Below, piece by piece: positions 11,271 through 22,466 of a stretch of DNA of 48,276 bases. Every line of letters begins with the position of its first letter. Position 1 is the first letter of the stretch. The notes beneath the pieces are model-generated. The model was not told where the DNA came from and did not search any database. It saw only the letters and a program-made list of their open reading frames with translations. This DNA is from Acrasis kona (taxonomy: Eukaryota; Heterolobosea; Eutetramitea; Acrasida; Acrasidae). The DNA is taken from assembly GCA_026419775.2 (NCBI GenBank), contig JAOPGA020000855.1, positions 1 to 48,276 of the forward strand, given 5' to 3'. The position numbers were made by a program, and so were the translations under genes.

Positions 11271-12638
11271 ATGAGCGAGAAGTTTCAAGGTCTTATCGAC
11301 TCAGTCGAACAATTGGGTTTAGACTTTAGCATGAGGTTCAAGCCAACATATAAATACCTACCGTCTAACAGTTTGGGACTAAGAACAGAAAGCCCCGTTT
11401 TATTCCAATTAGTTAGCAGTCAGAAGAGGGCAAAAGAGCAGTCACAGTCAAACCCACTTGAAGTTTGCATCCTACTTGATGTGAGCGGATCCATGGAAGG
11501 CCGAAAGCTAATGCATTGCAAACAAGCCATCAACCAACTTGTTTTCATTCACCTCCAGGAGCAAGATGTTTTCCATCTCGTCACATTCGACGACCAAATT
11601 AAAACCATTTATCAAGACATACACAAATCAAAAGTAAAAGAAGAAACAATTAATGCCATTAGGTCAGGAGGAAGTACAAACATTTCCGATGCCATCGGTC
11701 AAGGTATAAACATTCTAAGCAACAGCAATAAAGACAACCACATCAAGCTAATGCTACTTTTCTCCGACGGTAATGCTAATGTTGGCATTACCGACATTAA
11801 TGTATTGGGTAGGACACTCCTTCCAAAATTTAAAGATTATAATGTTCACTTTAATTCTTTTGGTATTGGAGATGACTTTAATGAGCGTTGGTTGTCTAGT
11901 CTCGCAAGAGTCGGAAGTGGAGATTACTTTTACATTAATAATGTAGAAGAAGTCAAGGCGCTGTTGGTGAAATGTTTAAATAAATATAAATTTCAAATTG
12001 GCAGGAATGCCAGGTTAACAATCTTTGGTGTTCGCCCAAACCTATTGGTTTCTTTCAATAATAAAAGCGACCAGGACAGTTTGATAAAGGGAAATAAAGT
12101 CGGCAATATCTTTTGTGGTGATTTGAAGCAAACCATATTCAATATCGAAGTCAACGACTCGTCCTTACCAATGTTTAAATATGTGCTTTCGTATGATGCT
12201 TTACCCTCCAATGAAAAGGTTAACATTGAAGGAACTTTTGTTTATAACGAGATATCCTCCATTTCTGATGAATTGTTGCAGAAGGATGATGATTGTTTGC
12301 TCTATCAAGCCATTATGGACTTTGGTAAGGAGCAGGCCATCATACAAGAACATGTCACGGCCGAGCGTTATGAACAAGCCAAGCAATCGAAGGAAAAGTT
12401 AATTGCAAAGATTGAATCCATGCTATCTGTTGATTATTATGGTGTTCTCACTAAGATACTTGAAAATGAAAAAGAAACACTCAAAGATCTCGCCAATGGA
12501 ATTAACAAGGACTCATTAAAAAAACAACATGAAAAATCTAATAAGCTTGGAGCAGTTACAAAGTTTTTAGATGTAGAAGATTACGAAGATGAATGTGATG
12601 AAAGCGATGAAGAGGTTGGGTTTGGAGGACTATTCTGA
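11271..12638 (+). CDS. von Willebrand factor A (VWA) domain protein
   Basis: A 455-residue soluble protein with no signal peptide. A VWA domain spans about residues 60-250 and opens with LEVCILLDVSGSMEG. The MIDAS metal-binding motif DxSxS is at residues 70-74, with GGSTNISDAI and LLFSDGNANVG supplying the usual downstream MIDAS residues. VWA domains bind protein partners through a divalent cation. The layout, an intracellular VWA followed by a beta-rich block and a helical acidic C terminus, resembles protist copine/von Willebrand-type and VWA-RING relatives, but no RING or C2 domain is visible. The last ~90 residues are charged and helical, ending in an Asp/Glu-rich tail. The ATG at 11271 is the first in frame; the upstream extension begins with GTG only. 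No intron is needed. The partner and pathway cannot be deduced. Confidence 0.88.
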   Translation: MSEKFQGLIDSVEQLGLDFSMRFKPTYKYLPSNSLGLRTESPVLFQLVSSQKRAKEQSQSNPLEVCILLDVSGSMEGRKLMHCKQAINQLVFIHLQEQDVFHLVTFDDQIKTIYQDIHKSKVKEETINAIRSGGSTNISDAIGQGINILSNSNKDNHIKLMLLFSDGNANVGITDINVLGRTLLPKFKDYNVHFNSFGIGDDFNERWLSSLARVGSGDYFYINNVEEVKALLVKCLNKYKFQIGRNARLTIFGVRPNLLVSFNNKSDQDSLIKGNKVGNIFCGDLKQTIFNIEVNDSSLPMFKYVLSYDALPSNEKVNIEGTFVYNEISSISDELLQKDDDCLLYQAIMDFGKEQAIIQEHVTAERYEQAKQSKEKLIAKIESMLSVDYYGVLTKILENEKETLKDLANGINKDSLKKQHEKSNKLGAVTKFLDVEDYEDECDESDEEVGFGGLF

Positions 12639-12833
12639 GATGAGACTAGGAAGGATTTGTTGAATAATAAAAACTTTAATACTACTGAAAGCGTGAACTA
12701 TACCTTAATAACAGACGATAAAGGTTCTCTTCTTTTGATGGTGTGATTCATCCGCTCCCTAATCAAAAGCGATTATTTAGAAGCTTTGGACATGTGACAG
12801 ACGGTCTTGATTGACGAGCATGTACAAACTAAA

Positions 12834-14112
12834 ATGAACAGAAGAGTAAACCTTGAGAGCGTATTTTTTGATGAGGACCTGCGAAAAAACTTTTTGTTGT
12901 ATCTCGAACAAATATTTGACAAGAATCTACTCCTGTTCTTGGAGTTGACCCGAAAATACTTTGCAGAGCAGTCAGAAGTGCTTTTATCCTCCTTGTTGAG
13001 AGATTATATCAAAGAGAACAGCAAGTGCAACATTAGAATTGCACAATCAACAAGAACTCAAATAGAAAATGCCATCTTGAGTAAATCTAAAGAGATATCC
13101 CCACTTATCAGAGAACTTTACAAGTTAGCAACCGATTCACTTTATATTTTTAACATAAGATCTGTGTATCTTGAGCTGTCTAATGACACATTTGGATTAT
13201 ATCTGAACAGTAAAACGTTTCGGTCCTTTATTAAATCAAAAGGACAAGAGTACTCGGACATGTTGTCGAGTAAGGTTCTTGATGTAAAACTTGAATGTGG
13301 CACATTTCATGATACCTCAATTACATCAAAAGACATCGAATCCTTTGTCAATATGGTAACAACTACCTATCACTTAAATTAAAACTATTTAGAGTGAGAG
13401 CACACACATTTGGAAGCTTTGTGGTAAAGCACCGACAAACGAGAGAAAAGACTTGTATACATACATTACAAATGACAGCTTTAGCATTGGAGACAGCAGC
13501 CGACCAATGGTAAAGATAACTGGTTATTTTGACTGTACAGCCGAACATGCCATGTACGCACTAATTGACGATTCTTCTCGAGTATTCATGAGTGATGTAA
13601 TGACGGTCGATAAGAGAATAGGATACATTAGAGAAAAAAACCAATTCTCCGAAATCGTGGCCTACATTGAATTTAAGATGAAGCTTTTGGCGATAAGGCA
13701 TTCCATCAGCTTGTCAACATTAGTTTACGACCACAACAGAAAGTGTTATATTTGGTTTTGTAAAACAACAGATGGACTTGACGAAGAGATGGAAAGTCAC
13801 ATTGTCACAAAAAATGCAATTCCAATCAGAGCCATATCTTTGTTTGTTGTGTATCCGTTAAGTGACACGAGATGTAGATTCGAATCAATTAGTTATTCGG
13901 ATTTAAAGTTGAACAAAGCAGCAAATAAGTTCTTTAACGGAGACATTTATAACATTGGATTCGGAAAGAATTATTATGACTTGTGGATTACAGAAATTAA
14001 AGAAAGGAAAGCGAAACAAAAGAATGAAGGCGGCTTTGCCGACACACTTCAAGATAATATCAAGAATCACGGTGCCGAAATGTATTGGCCGTCTAAACTT
14101 CCTCTCATGTAA
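12834..14112 (+). CDS. RGS-START domain fusion protein
   Basis: Two exons, 12834-13355 and 13393-14112, with a 37-base intron (GTAACA...TTTAG, 13356-13392); the sum is 414 codons including the stop. The first exon encodes an RGS fold: NLESVFFDEDLRKNFLLYL, then a central acidic helix pair and SVYLELSNDTFGLYLNSKTF, matching the start and end of RGS domains. RGS proteins speed GTP hydrolysis by G-alpha subunits. After the splice the frame continues through WKLCGKAP and DSSRPMVKITGYFDCTAEHA into a START/Bet v1-like lipid-binding fold of about 210 residues. The join makes biological sense because the START domain otherwise lacks its first strand and has no proper start codon. A lipid-regulated G-protein regulator is the obvious hypothesis, but ligand and target are unknown. 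The ATG at 12834 is the first in frame; TTG precedes it. Confidence 0.8.
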
Positions 14113-14156
14113 ACTAACATCAAAAATAAATTTTTTACAAGTGAATTTATTTACAA

Positions 14157-17100
14157 TCAAAAACTATCCAAACTCTCTTCATCAAACCTCTCACCAGGAG
14201 TCTTTATGCTTTCTTCGTCGAATTTTTTGTTCGTTCTCAAACTCTCCATATCGAACGTATATGCTCTTGGCGTGGTCTTCAAACTCTCCTCGTCAAAGGA
14301 TTTAGGTGAAGGAGCTGAGGCTGAGATTTGTTGTTCGAACACACTGTCCATAGTACCAGTGTCATGTGCATCTAACTGTTGACTTGTGGTATCCAGAGAA
14401 TAACACTCAAAGTGAGACGCGTTCGTTTCACTGCTATGAATGCTATCGAGTTCCCAACTGGGTACATTATGATGAACCATTTGTGTATTTTTAAATCTTT
14501 CAAACAAGTCAAAAACAACAACATGTCCTCCATTTTGATCCACGATCACATTAAAAGAATCTATGACCGTATTTTGGACTGCAGGTGATGCCAATTGCAC
14601 AATAGAAGTAGGAAGAACATTATCTACGATTTGCTTTCTAGGAGCTCTCTTCGCTCTTTTAAAAATAATGAAAAACAAAACAACAAAAAACCCAATCATG
14701 CACAACAAACAAAAACTACCAACACAAATACCAATGATTGCCTCTGTACTCAAACCTGCACTGCTACTGACAACACCAACATCACCACCAACATAGTTAT
14801 CGATCAAATAATCACCGCTCCTAGACACTACGTAGGTATCGAATGTTCCATTGCTAGACAAGAATGCACAATAGTCGCTCTCATAAACGCCGGTCACCTC
14901 GTTCAATCTCCTACATGTCGTATTCGATTGGTCATAATTATTATCGGCAGTGGATAACAAGAGATAGAATGGACTGGTGCTTAGCAAAGAGTCATAATTC
15001 TCATTAGATCTTAACTGTAAGCTTACCAAAGTACTATTGGTCATTTTATACACTGCAAAGTTCATCACCACGTCGCCATTATGCTTTGTTTCGTTTTGAT
15101 AAAAAGTAGAATTGTTGATGGAGAAGGTCAAACTAATTTGATCGCTACCCAACACAAACGGACGAACAGGAGAAGGAGATGTAAGCGATAAAAAAGATAT
15201 TTGAGAAGCAACGGTTACGTTAGGATGATAGAAGGATAAATATTCTTGACCGCTCACCAACCCACTGCTCATTTGAACAAACAATCGATCCACGATCGTG
15301 TTCTTCAGGTGACTAACCGATATACCGCTATCGGACAAGATCACGTTGCCAATCACTTGCAAAGCATTAGACAAATCCAAATCGCTCAGAGAAGCATCTG
15401 CAGATAGAATCTCGCTTAGTGCATTCAAAACAAGAATGGACAAGCTGGGATTCAAATCGATGGCTCCAATCATTTTATATAACGAAATTTGTTGAGAAGA
15501 CAACAAGTCAACGTTAGAAGGAGCATCATCGTTTAGTAATCTCGAAGAAAACAAACTCTGATATTTTGTGAATAAACTAACCAACAAACTACTTCGTTGA
15601 TAAATGATATCCAACGTACAGCTGGATGTACATTGACCCAACAAACCCATCAAACTAAACATTAATTGATTTCTCTCCTCGACAGTCGTTTCGTTCCACG
15701 AAAAACTATTCAAAAAACGACCTACTTAGGTCTATTCTACTGTTGGAAAGTAAAATCAGGACACGTTCGATTGGTGTTTGCGCACGAAACAGTTCGAACG
15801 TTACTGCCATACGCATCCACTGCTCTAGCGCATACCTTGACTGCGCTACATGGTAAAGTAACAATTGCATTGTTCAATGCGCTCGTTTGAGTCAATACCA
15901 CTTCTTCTTGCTCTTGTTCCTGGTTGATGGTGACGAAGGTAAAGTAGTATTCGATGGAAGTGTCGCTCGACCAATCAAATGTAGTTAAAATGTATTTGAA
16001 AGCAGCGCCAGTCGATGGCTCGATGGAGATGCGACCGTTGCGTGGACCTGCTTTGATGGTGGTCGATAACTGAGCGTAGCCGTGTCCACAGGTCAATCGC
16101 ATGGTGAGCGGACCTATGGGCAATACGCCTGCTTTGAGAACCAAGTTGTTGACCACGCTGGTTCTGTTGATGAGCCTCGTTAGCGTTTTATCGCTGGTGA
16201 GCGTGAAGTTACCGTCTACGACCGACCACTTGCTGCTGTAGTCCTTGCTACAAGAACCTGTCAAGATGACACGTTGTGATTTGGATGTATATTGTGGCAA
16301 TCCTCTGATGCTGACCATTGGTACTTGTTCTTGGACGACGGTGACCTTTGTTGATGTGTTGCTGCTTCTTGCGTCATTTTTTGTAACGGTCAACCCGAAC
16401 TGATATTGACCCTCGCCAGGTTCGTATGGATATACAACGAATGCAGCATTGATGGAATTCATATAGGACAAGTAGGCCGCCATCGTATCGGGACATTTGT
16501 TGTTTTTGGAATCCTTACATGACCACGTGAACCTTAATGGAGTGTTGGTGATGGATTGAACGGGATCGTAACTTTCTGATCCGTCCAAAATGATACTTTG
16601 TGCGCTGTTGGTTACGATTCGTTGACCTCCCGTGATGATCGGAACTAAATTGTCATATTGGGCATTGACCGTGATGGATGTGGTCGTGGATATTTTTTTA
16701 TCGTTGACTACGTAGGCGGTAACCGAATAAATGTTGGTTCCTTGTGTGTTTTTGAAATCTTGACCGTTAATGATGAGCGTCGATGATGTGGATGTTTTGA
16801 TGGGAATGTTGGTTGGTGATCCTAAGCGACTCACGAGGGTCCATTCGTAACGTAATGCATCGGATACGCAAATGGTAGCGACGGCTCTCAAAATAAAAGT
16901 TGATTTTGATAAATAAAATGTGAGTGGTGTTTGTTGTATGGGTAGGAATGTTGGTATGTTTGATAACGTGCGCGTAATGTGTATGGTGGTGCTTACGTTT
17001 AGAAATGTTACTTTGAATGGTAGGGTTGTGTTGATGGGAAGGAATGACGAGATCATTTGTATGGAATTAGTGCTTTGTGCGGAAAGTATTTCGTTGATGA

Positions 17101-18581
17101 GATTAGAGGTGTTTGTTGGTACGGACCATTCGAATGGATATCCTTGTGGGAATGTACAATCGGAATAGACCGTGAGCGAAAAGGTAGTTTCGCACGCTCC
17201 TATTGATGTTGGTCCTGAGATGGTCAGGTTACATGTTGGTGGGAATAAAACGGAATGTGTTGTTGTTGGTTGAGTGGTGTCTCTTGTTTCGATTTGTGTG
17301 GTTTTTGGCGGTATTTGACATGCGTCTCCATAGTGGGATGATGTGCACTGACATTGGTTGGGTGCGACGCAGATGCCATGACCTGAACATGAAACAGTCA
17401 AGTCGTCCGATCCGTAGCAAATGGGAGTGGTGCAGTTGGGTCCTCCGTATAATGTTGGGTTTGAACATGAAAGTGTTTTTTCGTCCATGATTGCCATTGT
17501 CATTGTGTTTGTTGTGAAGAGATCTCTTATTTTGCTTGTGGACTGTATGACTGCTTGTGAGATGTCGGAAAGTGATGTTTGATGTGTATATATAATGTTG
17601 GACGAATCTGTTGTTTTTGTGTAGACAACAGTCTTATCGTTACAGGACGCTTTTGAAACGTTTCTTGAAACGAATGTAATTGACCAACTCCGTCCGATTA
17701 ATTTACCGTCCGTAAGGCTTATGAGATGTAACTCTTGCTGCTTTGTGAGAACTATAATGATTAGTATTTTTGAAAAGTGACATTACGTACCACATATTGA
17801 TTTTAGAGAGTGACTTATGGATGAAATGTTGCTCATGACTACTGTCTGCATTGGGCAGTAAATTGTTTTGTTCTTCACGTAAAATGTACCCATCTGCGTA
17901 CATAGCATTCTTGTGTAGTTTTGTTTCAGAGTTTGAATATTTGTTTTTACCTAATGTTAATTTAATTCCAATGCTGAATTGACTTACAAATGTACTTGAA
18001 TACCCGATAAGGGTCCTATTAGATAGTAATACACTCAATGTGCTGTCTGTTATGCAGACATCTGCAACATTGTTAACTGATTGGTACAGGAGCACGGGTG
18101 TAGCGTTTTCATCATTCCAAACATGTATACTTGATTTTGAAAATGCAGCGAAAAGTGACCCTCCTGAGCGAATCTGTTTAGGGTTGTCCGGTAGTGTGAG
18201 GGACTGAAATATTATTGAAGCTCTACGGTCCATTCCAAGCGAACCGTTGAATATCGTACCAATCATATAAACTTTATTGTGTTGATCCATTATTAATGTT
18301 GAATTAAGCGAATTTGTTATTGATTTTATGAACGTGATGTTATTTAAATGCTCGTCCAACTTTTTATATACAGATAATTGACCATACCAGCCCCTTCCCT
18401 TCGCATAGAGGCTATTTCGTTTGCGGTATTGACAAAATGTGCCAGTATACCCAAGGGAGCATATACAGCGAGTTTTGTTGAAGCAAGACCCGTAGCCAGA
18501 GCATAATTGCGCGGTATAGTTGACGTAGCACGACAACACTGTCGATATAACGCAACATAGAAGTACCGTCCGTGTGACCAT
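14157..18581 (-). CDS. Large type I receptor: signal peptide, EGF, RCC1-like propeller, EGF, REJ region, TM, acidic tail
   Basis: Three exons on the minus strand: 18581-17787, 17740-15741 and 15705-14157. The introns are 46 bases (17741-17786; the acceptor could be 3 bases further on) and 35 bases (15706-15740). The exons sum to 1448 codons including the stop. The protein starts with a signal peptide (VLLCCVISTVLS), then a cysteine-rich EGF-like module (CSGYGSCFNKTRCICS) and RCC1/BLIP-like propeller repeats to about residue 340. A second EGF-like module (CSGHGICVAPNQCQC) and a ~500-residue REJ/PKD-like region with WSCKDSKNNKCPD follow. A single membrane span lies at about residue 1240-1270, and the ~175-residue cytoplasmic tail carries four FD[E/M]ES[L/I] repeats. 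REJ domains occur in polycystin-1 and the sea-urchin egg-jelly receptor. No polycystin channel helices follow here. A cell-surface adhesion or sensing role is inferred. Confidence 0.8.
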
Positions 18582-19471
18582 TAGGTGTAACTTTATATCA
18601 AAAAGAGTTTTGCACGTACAGTTAATTTTGGCTAAAAAAAAGAAAGGCGGAAAAATCTCTTGCATAAGGGATTTTTTATTACCAAAATAATAAACCATCG
18701 CTTTTAAATTTCTTTTGCATGAGCGGATTATTATAAAAGAGTTAATGAAACATCGTTGCCATACAATATGATTAAATATAATATTAACAGACTGTAATCA
18801 ATAATACAAGAATTGTAAGCGGAAGTTATAGGCTTCTTTTTCTATACCAGTGGTATAAAAAGACATAAAAGAGTAAAGAATCTTCTTGTGCTTTATAACA
18901 AGTAGTTTCTAATAAAATCTGTTACAATTAAATGGGTAGTTTTTCGAAGATGAATCATAATTGTTCGTGAAAGTTCTTGACATGAAGTATGATACAATGA
19001 TGGATCCCTCCAGTGTGACGCAGCCAGCACTCGCAAACGGTACCAAATTGAAAACAACATCAACCAGGATAACTTAGTATTGGATCAAAAGAGCAGCAAG
19101 AAACCCTTTCAAGGATGGCAAAAAAAATAATATGGAGCCGCCTCCTAAATAAAAATCAGATAACAGACTCATCGAAGGTCACGCACTAAATTTATTTATT
19201 AAAAAGTCGAATTAGATGTTTTTTCTTTTTGTTCAGGTGCAGAACACTATCAATTCATCCTGATTAACGCCATCCTGAATTGAGTTTCACTTATTGACTG
19301 TAGTGCCCTCTTTGCCTCGTAGCTGTGATGTGTTCAGCAATCCTCATCGGACTTACTAATAAGACAACTGATTCGCTCTATTTTAAACATATCTACAGGA
19401 AGCTTCGATCACAAGAATAATTTATTTAGAAGTATTTACAATAAAAACGAAACCAACAACCCCTGACAAAT
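18582..19471. other. Intergenic region, no confident gene
   Basis: About 890 bases, AT-rich. Short fragments with coding flavour exist: an ATG at about 18933 opens MGSFSKMNHNCS (a myristoylation-like start), and around 19030-19130 a frame reads RYQIENNINQDNLVLDQ and ends near an AATAAA at about 19148. I could not join them with a convincing intron, so no gene is called. The region also contains the upstream sequences of the flanking divergent genes. Confidence 0.4.
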
Positions 19472-20194
19472 ATGAGTGTTGTGCACATTATCAATAGAGG
19501 ACTCAACACCCATTTGGATGGGATCGCTTTTGGAGAAGATAGAGTTATCTGCAACGGAAGCCCTTTGGGGGAGTATCAAGTTTTTGTTTTTATCGGTACT
19601 GGTGATGGTTTTTATAGAATTATACATCAGGTGTCCGGAAAGGAAGTTATGGCCGATAATATGAATAAAGTCCGATTACTTCAGCCGGCGGTTAGTCCAT
19701 GGCATCATTGGCGCTTTGAAACTGTCAGCGAAGGTTGCCAGAGAATTATTCATAGGCAGACCAACAATATATTAGAAGCTGCACCAAGTGGTGAATTAAT
19801 TCTGAATGCCTGGTCAGGTAGCCCATCACAAGTCTGGACGTTTGCACCATACGGAGCTCCCCCGATCGGATTACCGGTACAGCCCATGCCAGTTCAACCT
19901 AACCCGTACATAATTCCTCAACAACTCCCTTATGGAGTGCCACAACAAGCTCCTTATGTACCGCAGCACAATCCATACGCAAACCCATATGCTAATCCAC
20001 AGATCAACTCCAATGTACAGCCGGCAGTAGTCAACCGACAAGTATCACCGCAAGTGGTGGTTGTAGAAAAAACAAGAGTTGTGAACAACACAGATGCCGA
20101 GGATGCAGCATGTTGTGCTGGTATAGCTGCTTCTTTATGTTGCCTCGGTGGATGTTGTCTTGCAATTTTAGGAATGGAAGCCATGTCACAGTAA
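19472..20194 (+). CDS. Beta-trefoil (ricin-B-lectin-like) protein with Pro/Gln linker and Cys-rich C-terminal segment
   Basis: A 240-residue protein. Residues 1-130 look like a beta-trefoil of the ricin-B lectin-like family, with repeated hydrophobic strands, HHWRF and the QxW-like QVWTF. This fold commonly binds sugars; it is a domain name and implies no toxicity. A linker of Pro, Gln, Asn and Tyr follows (NPYIIPQQLPYGVPQQ). The C terminus is a short cysteine-rich hydrophobic segment, CCAGIAASLCCLGGCCLAIL, resembling the CYSTM or palmitoylated Cys-tail modules that attach small proteins to membranes. There is no signal peptide, so the protein would sit on the cytosolic face of a membrane, held by palmitoyl-cysteines or a short helix. 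That topology is an inference. The start codon is well placed after an A-rich leader. AATAAA follows the stop by about 15 bases. Confidence 0.72.
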   Translation: MSVVHIINRGLNTHLDGIAFGEDRVICNGSPLGEYQVFVFIGTGDGFYRIIHQVSGKEVMADNMNKVRLLQPAVSPWHHWRFETVSEGCQRIIHRQTNNILEAAPSGELILNAWSGSPSQVWTFAPYGAPPIGLPVQPMPVQPNPYIIPQQLPYGVPQQAPYVPQHNPYANPYANPQINSNVQPAVVNRQVSPQVVVVEKTRVVNNTDAEDAACCAGIAASLCCLGGCCLAILGMEAMSQ

Positions 20195-20359
20195 AAGATG
20201 TATAATAAATGTTAAATTATCATATTAACAAATTCTGACTTGTATATGGTGGAGATGAATATTAAACATTGTTCGTTGTTGAAGTTTATTGTATAATCAC
20301 AGCAAGGACTCCTTTAGTTGTGACTCAGGTAAGGGCATTTCATTTACATTGATCACTTT

Positions 20360-20629
20360 CTATCCAGAATACTCCCAACGCCTTCTGCACATTGGACATG
20401 ATTGACTATCACTCTGTGTTCCTAACCATTTTGTGATGCACGTTAGATGGAAAGCATGTTTACATTCTCCCCATACTACTGGACAGTCGTCACCTGGAGT
20501 TTGAAATTTAGCCGTCGCCTCTGGTGGGCATCCATCAAGATGAACGTGACAAATACCGCATACTTCGTTCACACCATTCCAAGTCCAGTTGGCAACAAGT
20601 CTTGCTTTGACAATCTTTGCCTTTGCCAT
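20360..20629 (-). CDS. APC11: Anaphase-promoting complex subunit 11 (RING-H2)
   Basis: An 89-residue protein, the usual size of Apc11. The N-terminal strand with WTWNG leads into a RING-H2 domain: CGICHVHLDGCPPE, then PGDDCPVVWGECKHAFHLTCITKWL and CPMCRRRW. The order of Cys and His ligands, the PGDDCP insert and the VWG(E/Q)C(K/S)H signature are diagnostic of Apc11 rather than of the related Rbx1. Apc11 is the catalytic RING subunit that recruits the E2 to the anaphase-promoting complex, driving ubiquitylation of cyclins and securin in mitosis. The start ATG at 20629 gives the expected length, and no intron is needed. The gene is complete and there is nothing unusual about it. Confidence 0.96.
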   Translation of the reverse strand: MAKAKIVKARLVANWTWNGVNEVCGICHVHLDGCPPEATAKFQTPGDDCPVVWGECKHAFHLTCITKWLGTQSDSQSCPMCRRRWEYSG

Positions 20630-20790
20630 GACGTCTTGGTTGAGCAGAAATTATAAACAGAAAAGAAGAACGATGAAAGTGAAAAAAAAGAGATGTGCTG
20701 CAAGGATTAATCCTCGTAAGCTTCTATCAAATTATACATTAATAAATAATGTCTTATTTATGCTTAGTATCTCTATTTTTATATTTTGTA

Positions 20791-20864
20791 AGCGCCTTAG
20801 CTCAGTGGATTAGAGCGATGGGCTCATAACCCATAGGTCCGTAGTTCGATTCTACGAGGCGCTA
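20791..20864 (+). tRNA. tRNA-Met (anticodon CAT), elongator type
   Basis: A full cloverleaf can be drawn: a 7-bp acceptor stem AGCGCCT/AGGCGCT (20791-20797 with 20857-20863), D arm GCTC/GAGC, anticodon stem ATGGG/CCCAT around loop CTCATAA (anticodon CAT at 20825-20827), and T arm CGTAG/CTACG around TTCGATT. The discriminator base is A at 20864. The T loop has the normal TTC rather than the A54/A60 of eukaryotic initiators, so this is the elongator tRNA. There is no intron. A TTTTT run at 20866-20870 is the Pol III terminator. Confidence 0.96.
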
Positions 20865-20943
20865 CTTTTTGTTTTCAATTCTTAAACCTCAACCCATGAG
20901 TACGGTGATCGGGTAATTTCAGTGCAGTGGAGATCATCTTCTA

Positions 20944-22450
20944 ATGGTTTTGCCCGCAGTCACACATAAGCCAGTTATAAATAAACAAGTTGACCATATA
21001 AAAATGCAAAACAAAGACATAGAACTTTCGGATAACACTGATGTACGCTACGACATTAGTGTTCAGGTGGATGATAACTCACAACCTGACAATACTGAAA
21101 CAAATAACGACGTATTTATTCCAGCCGCAAATGATGTGGACGATGATACATATATTCCAGATGACGAAGTGATTGATGAAGATGCACCAGTGCCAGAGAA
21201 AAAAGGAAACACGTTTGGTATGCTATTCAATCTGGTAAATACAACCGTCGGTGCTGGTATACTTGCACTTCCGTATGCATTCAAAGAGATGGGCATTGTA
21301 ATGGGGTTGCTATCGCTTTTACTGATGGGGGTATTGGCCGCTGCTACATTGCACTTTTTATCAGAAGCATCACAGATCAGGAGGAAGTACAGCTACAAAG
21401 CACTAGCGCTGGACATTTTTCAAACAAAGTGGGCGGGAATTGCCTTCGAATCCACAGTTGTAATTGTTGGGGCCGGTGCAATGATGAGTTATACCATCAT
21501 CATCGGTCAACTTTCTTCAAGTCTTATGACTGTTTTTTTAAAACTTGTTCAAGCACCACAAAATGTCATTGACGTTCTTGGTAATACCATTTTATTAACA
21601 TTCATAATCATGTTAGTGATTGTATTTCCTCTTTGTTGTCTCCGTCATATCCAGTTCCTGGGCTATACTTCGCTCCTGTCTATTCTTAGTGCATTGTTCG
21701 TTGTTGTCGCAATCGTCATAAGATGTGCACAAAAGGGAATTTCTGGTCAACTTCCAGGCCAAATCTCCTTGGTCGGATCTTTTAGTTCAATCTTGGCAGC
21801 GTTTCCTGTGGTTGCATTTTCCCTTACTAGCCACGTAACTTTGTTACCAATGATTGAGCAAATGAGATCACCGACTGTAAAGAAAGTAAGTGCTGTTGGT
21901 GCAGCAAGCGTCTTGGTATGCATCAGCATGTACTTGTCCATGGCAGTATCAGGTTATGTATTGTTCGCAGAGAACACCCAAGATAATATTTTGAATAGTT
22001 TTGACCCCAGTGACACATTGATTGTATTTGCAAAACTATGTGTGCTAGTGGTTGTGATATTATCTTATCCATTGTTTTTATACTCTACTCGTGAGTGCTC
22101 TGAAACTGTCTTTTTCGCTGAAAGACCCTTCACATGGTTGAGGTGGATCGCGACTGCAGCTATTATCTGCATGACAACCTTTGTTGTGTCCATAATTTTC
22201 CCAAAAATTAACATGGTGTTAGGGCTGTCAGGTGCCACTGGATCTACTCTTGCAGCATCAGTGTTTCCGTAAGTATATTTTTATGACCTCAGCACATAAA
22301 ATAACTCTTTTTAGTTCCATTTTCTACTTTAAAATATCAACGAAGAGAGCCAACAAGATCATCGCAGCAGTAATTGGAACATTCACAGGATTGACTGGAA
22401 TCGTGAGCACGATAGTTATAACCATTGATATAATAAAATCCTTAACGTAA
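20944..22450 (+). CDS. Amino acid transporter, AAAP/SLC38-like family
   Basis: Two exons, 20944-22268 and 22315-22450, separated by a 46-base intron (GTAAGT...TTTTAG); 486 residues. About 85 acidic, polar N-terminal residues are followed by some eleven membrane helices. The first is NTFGMLFNLVNTTVGAGIL, carrying the VNTTVGAGILALPYAF signature of the AAAP family that includes SLC38 and yeast AVT transporters. These carry neutral or cationic amino acids across plasma or vacuolar membranes, coupled to H+ or Na+. Without the intron the protein would stop inside the last loop; with it, the final helix (IIAAVIGTFTGLTGIVS) is restored. The ATG at 20944 is the first in frame after the tRNA gene; a later in-frame ATG at 21004 is possible. 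The substrate cannot be inferred. Confidence 0.9.
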
Positions 22451-22466
22451 TTAAATAATGTTTAAT

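Noticed and set aside
13453-14112. Independent START-domain gene with a TTG start
   Set aside because: No ATG at the conserved N terminus. The frame is supplied by splicing from the RGS exon through a 37-nt intron.
15737-17503. REJ-region ORF as a separate gene starting at the ATG at 17503
   Set aside because: The frame continues upstream for 79 codons of propeller-like sequence and connects to an exon with a signal peptide. Read alone it would lack secretion signals despite its EGF and REJ modules.
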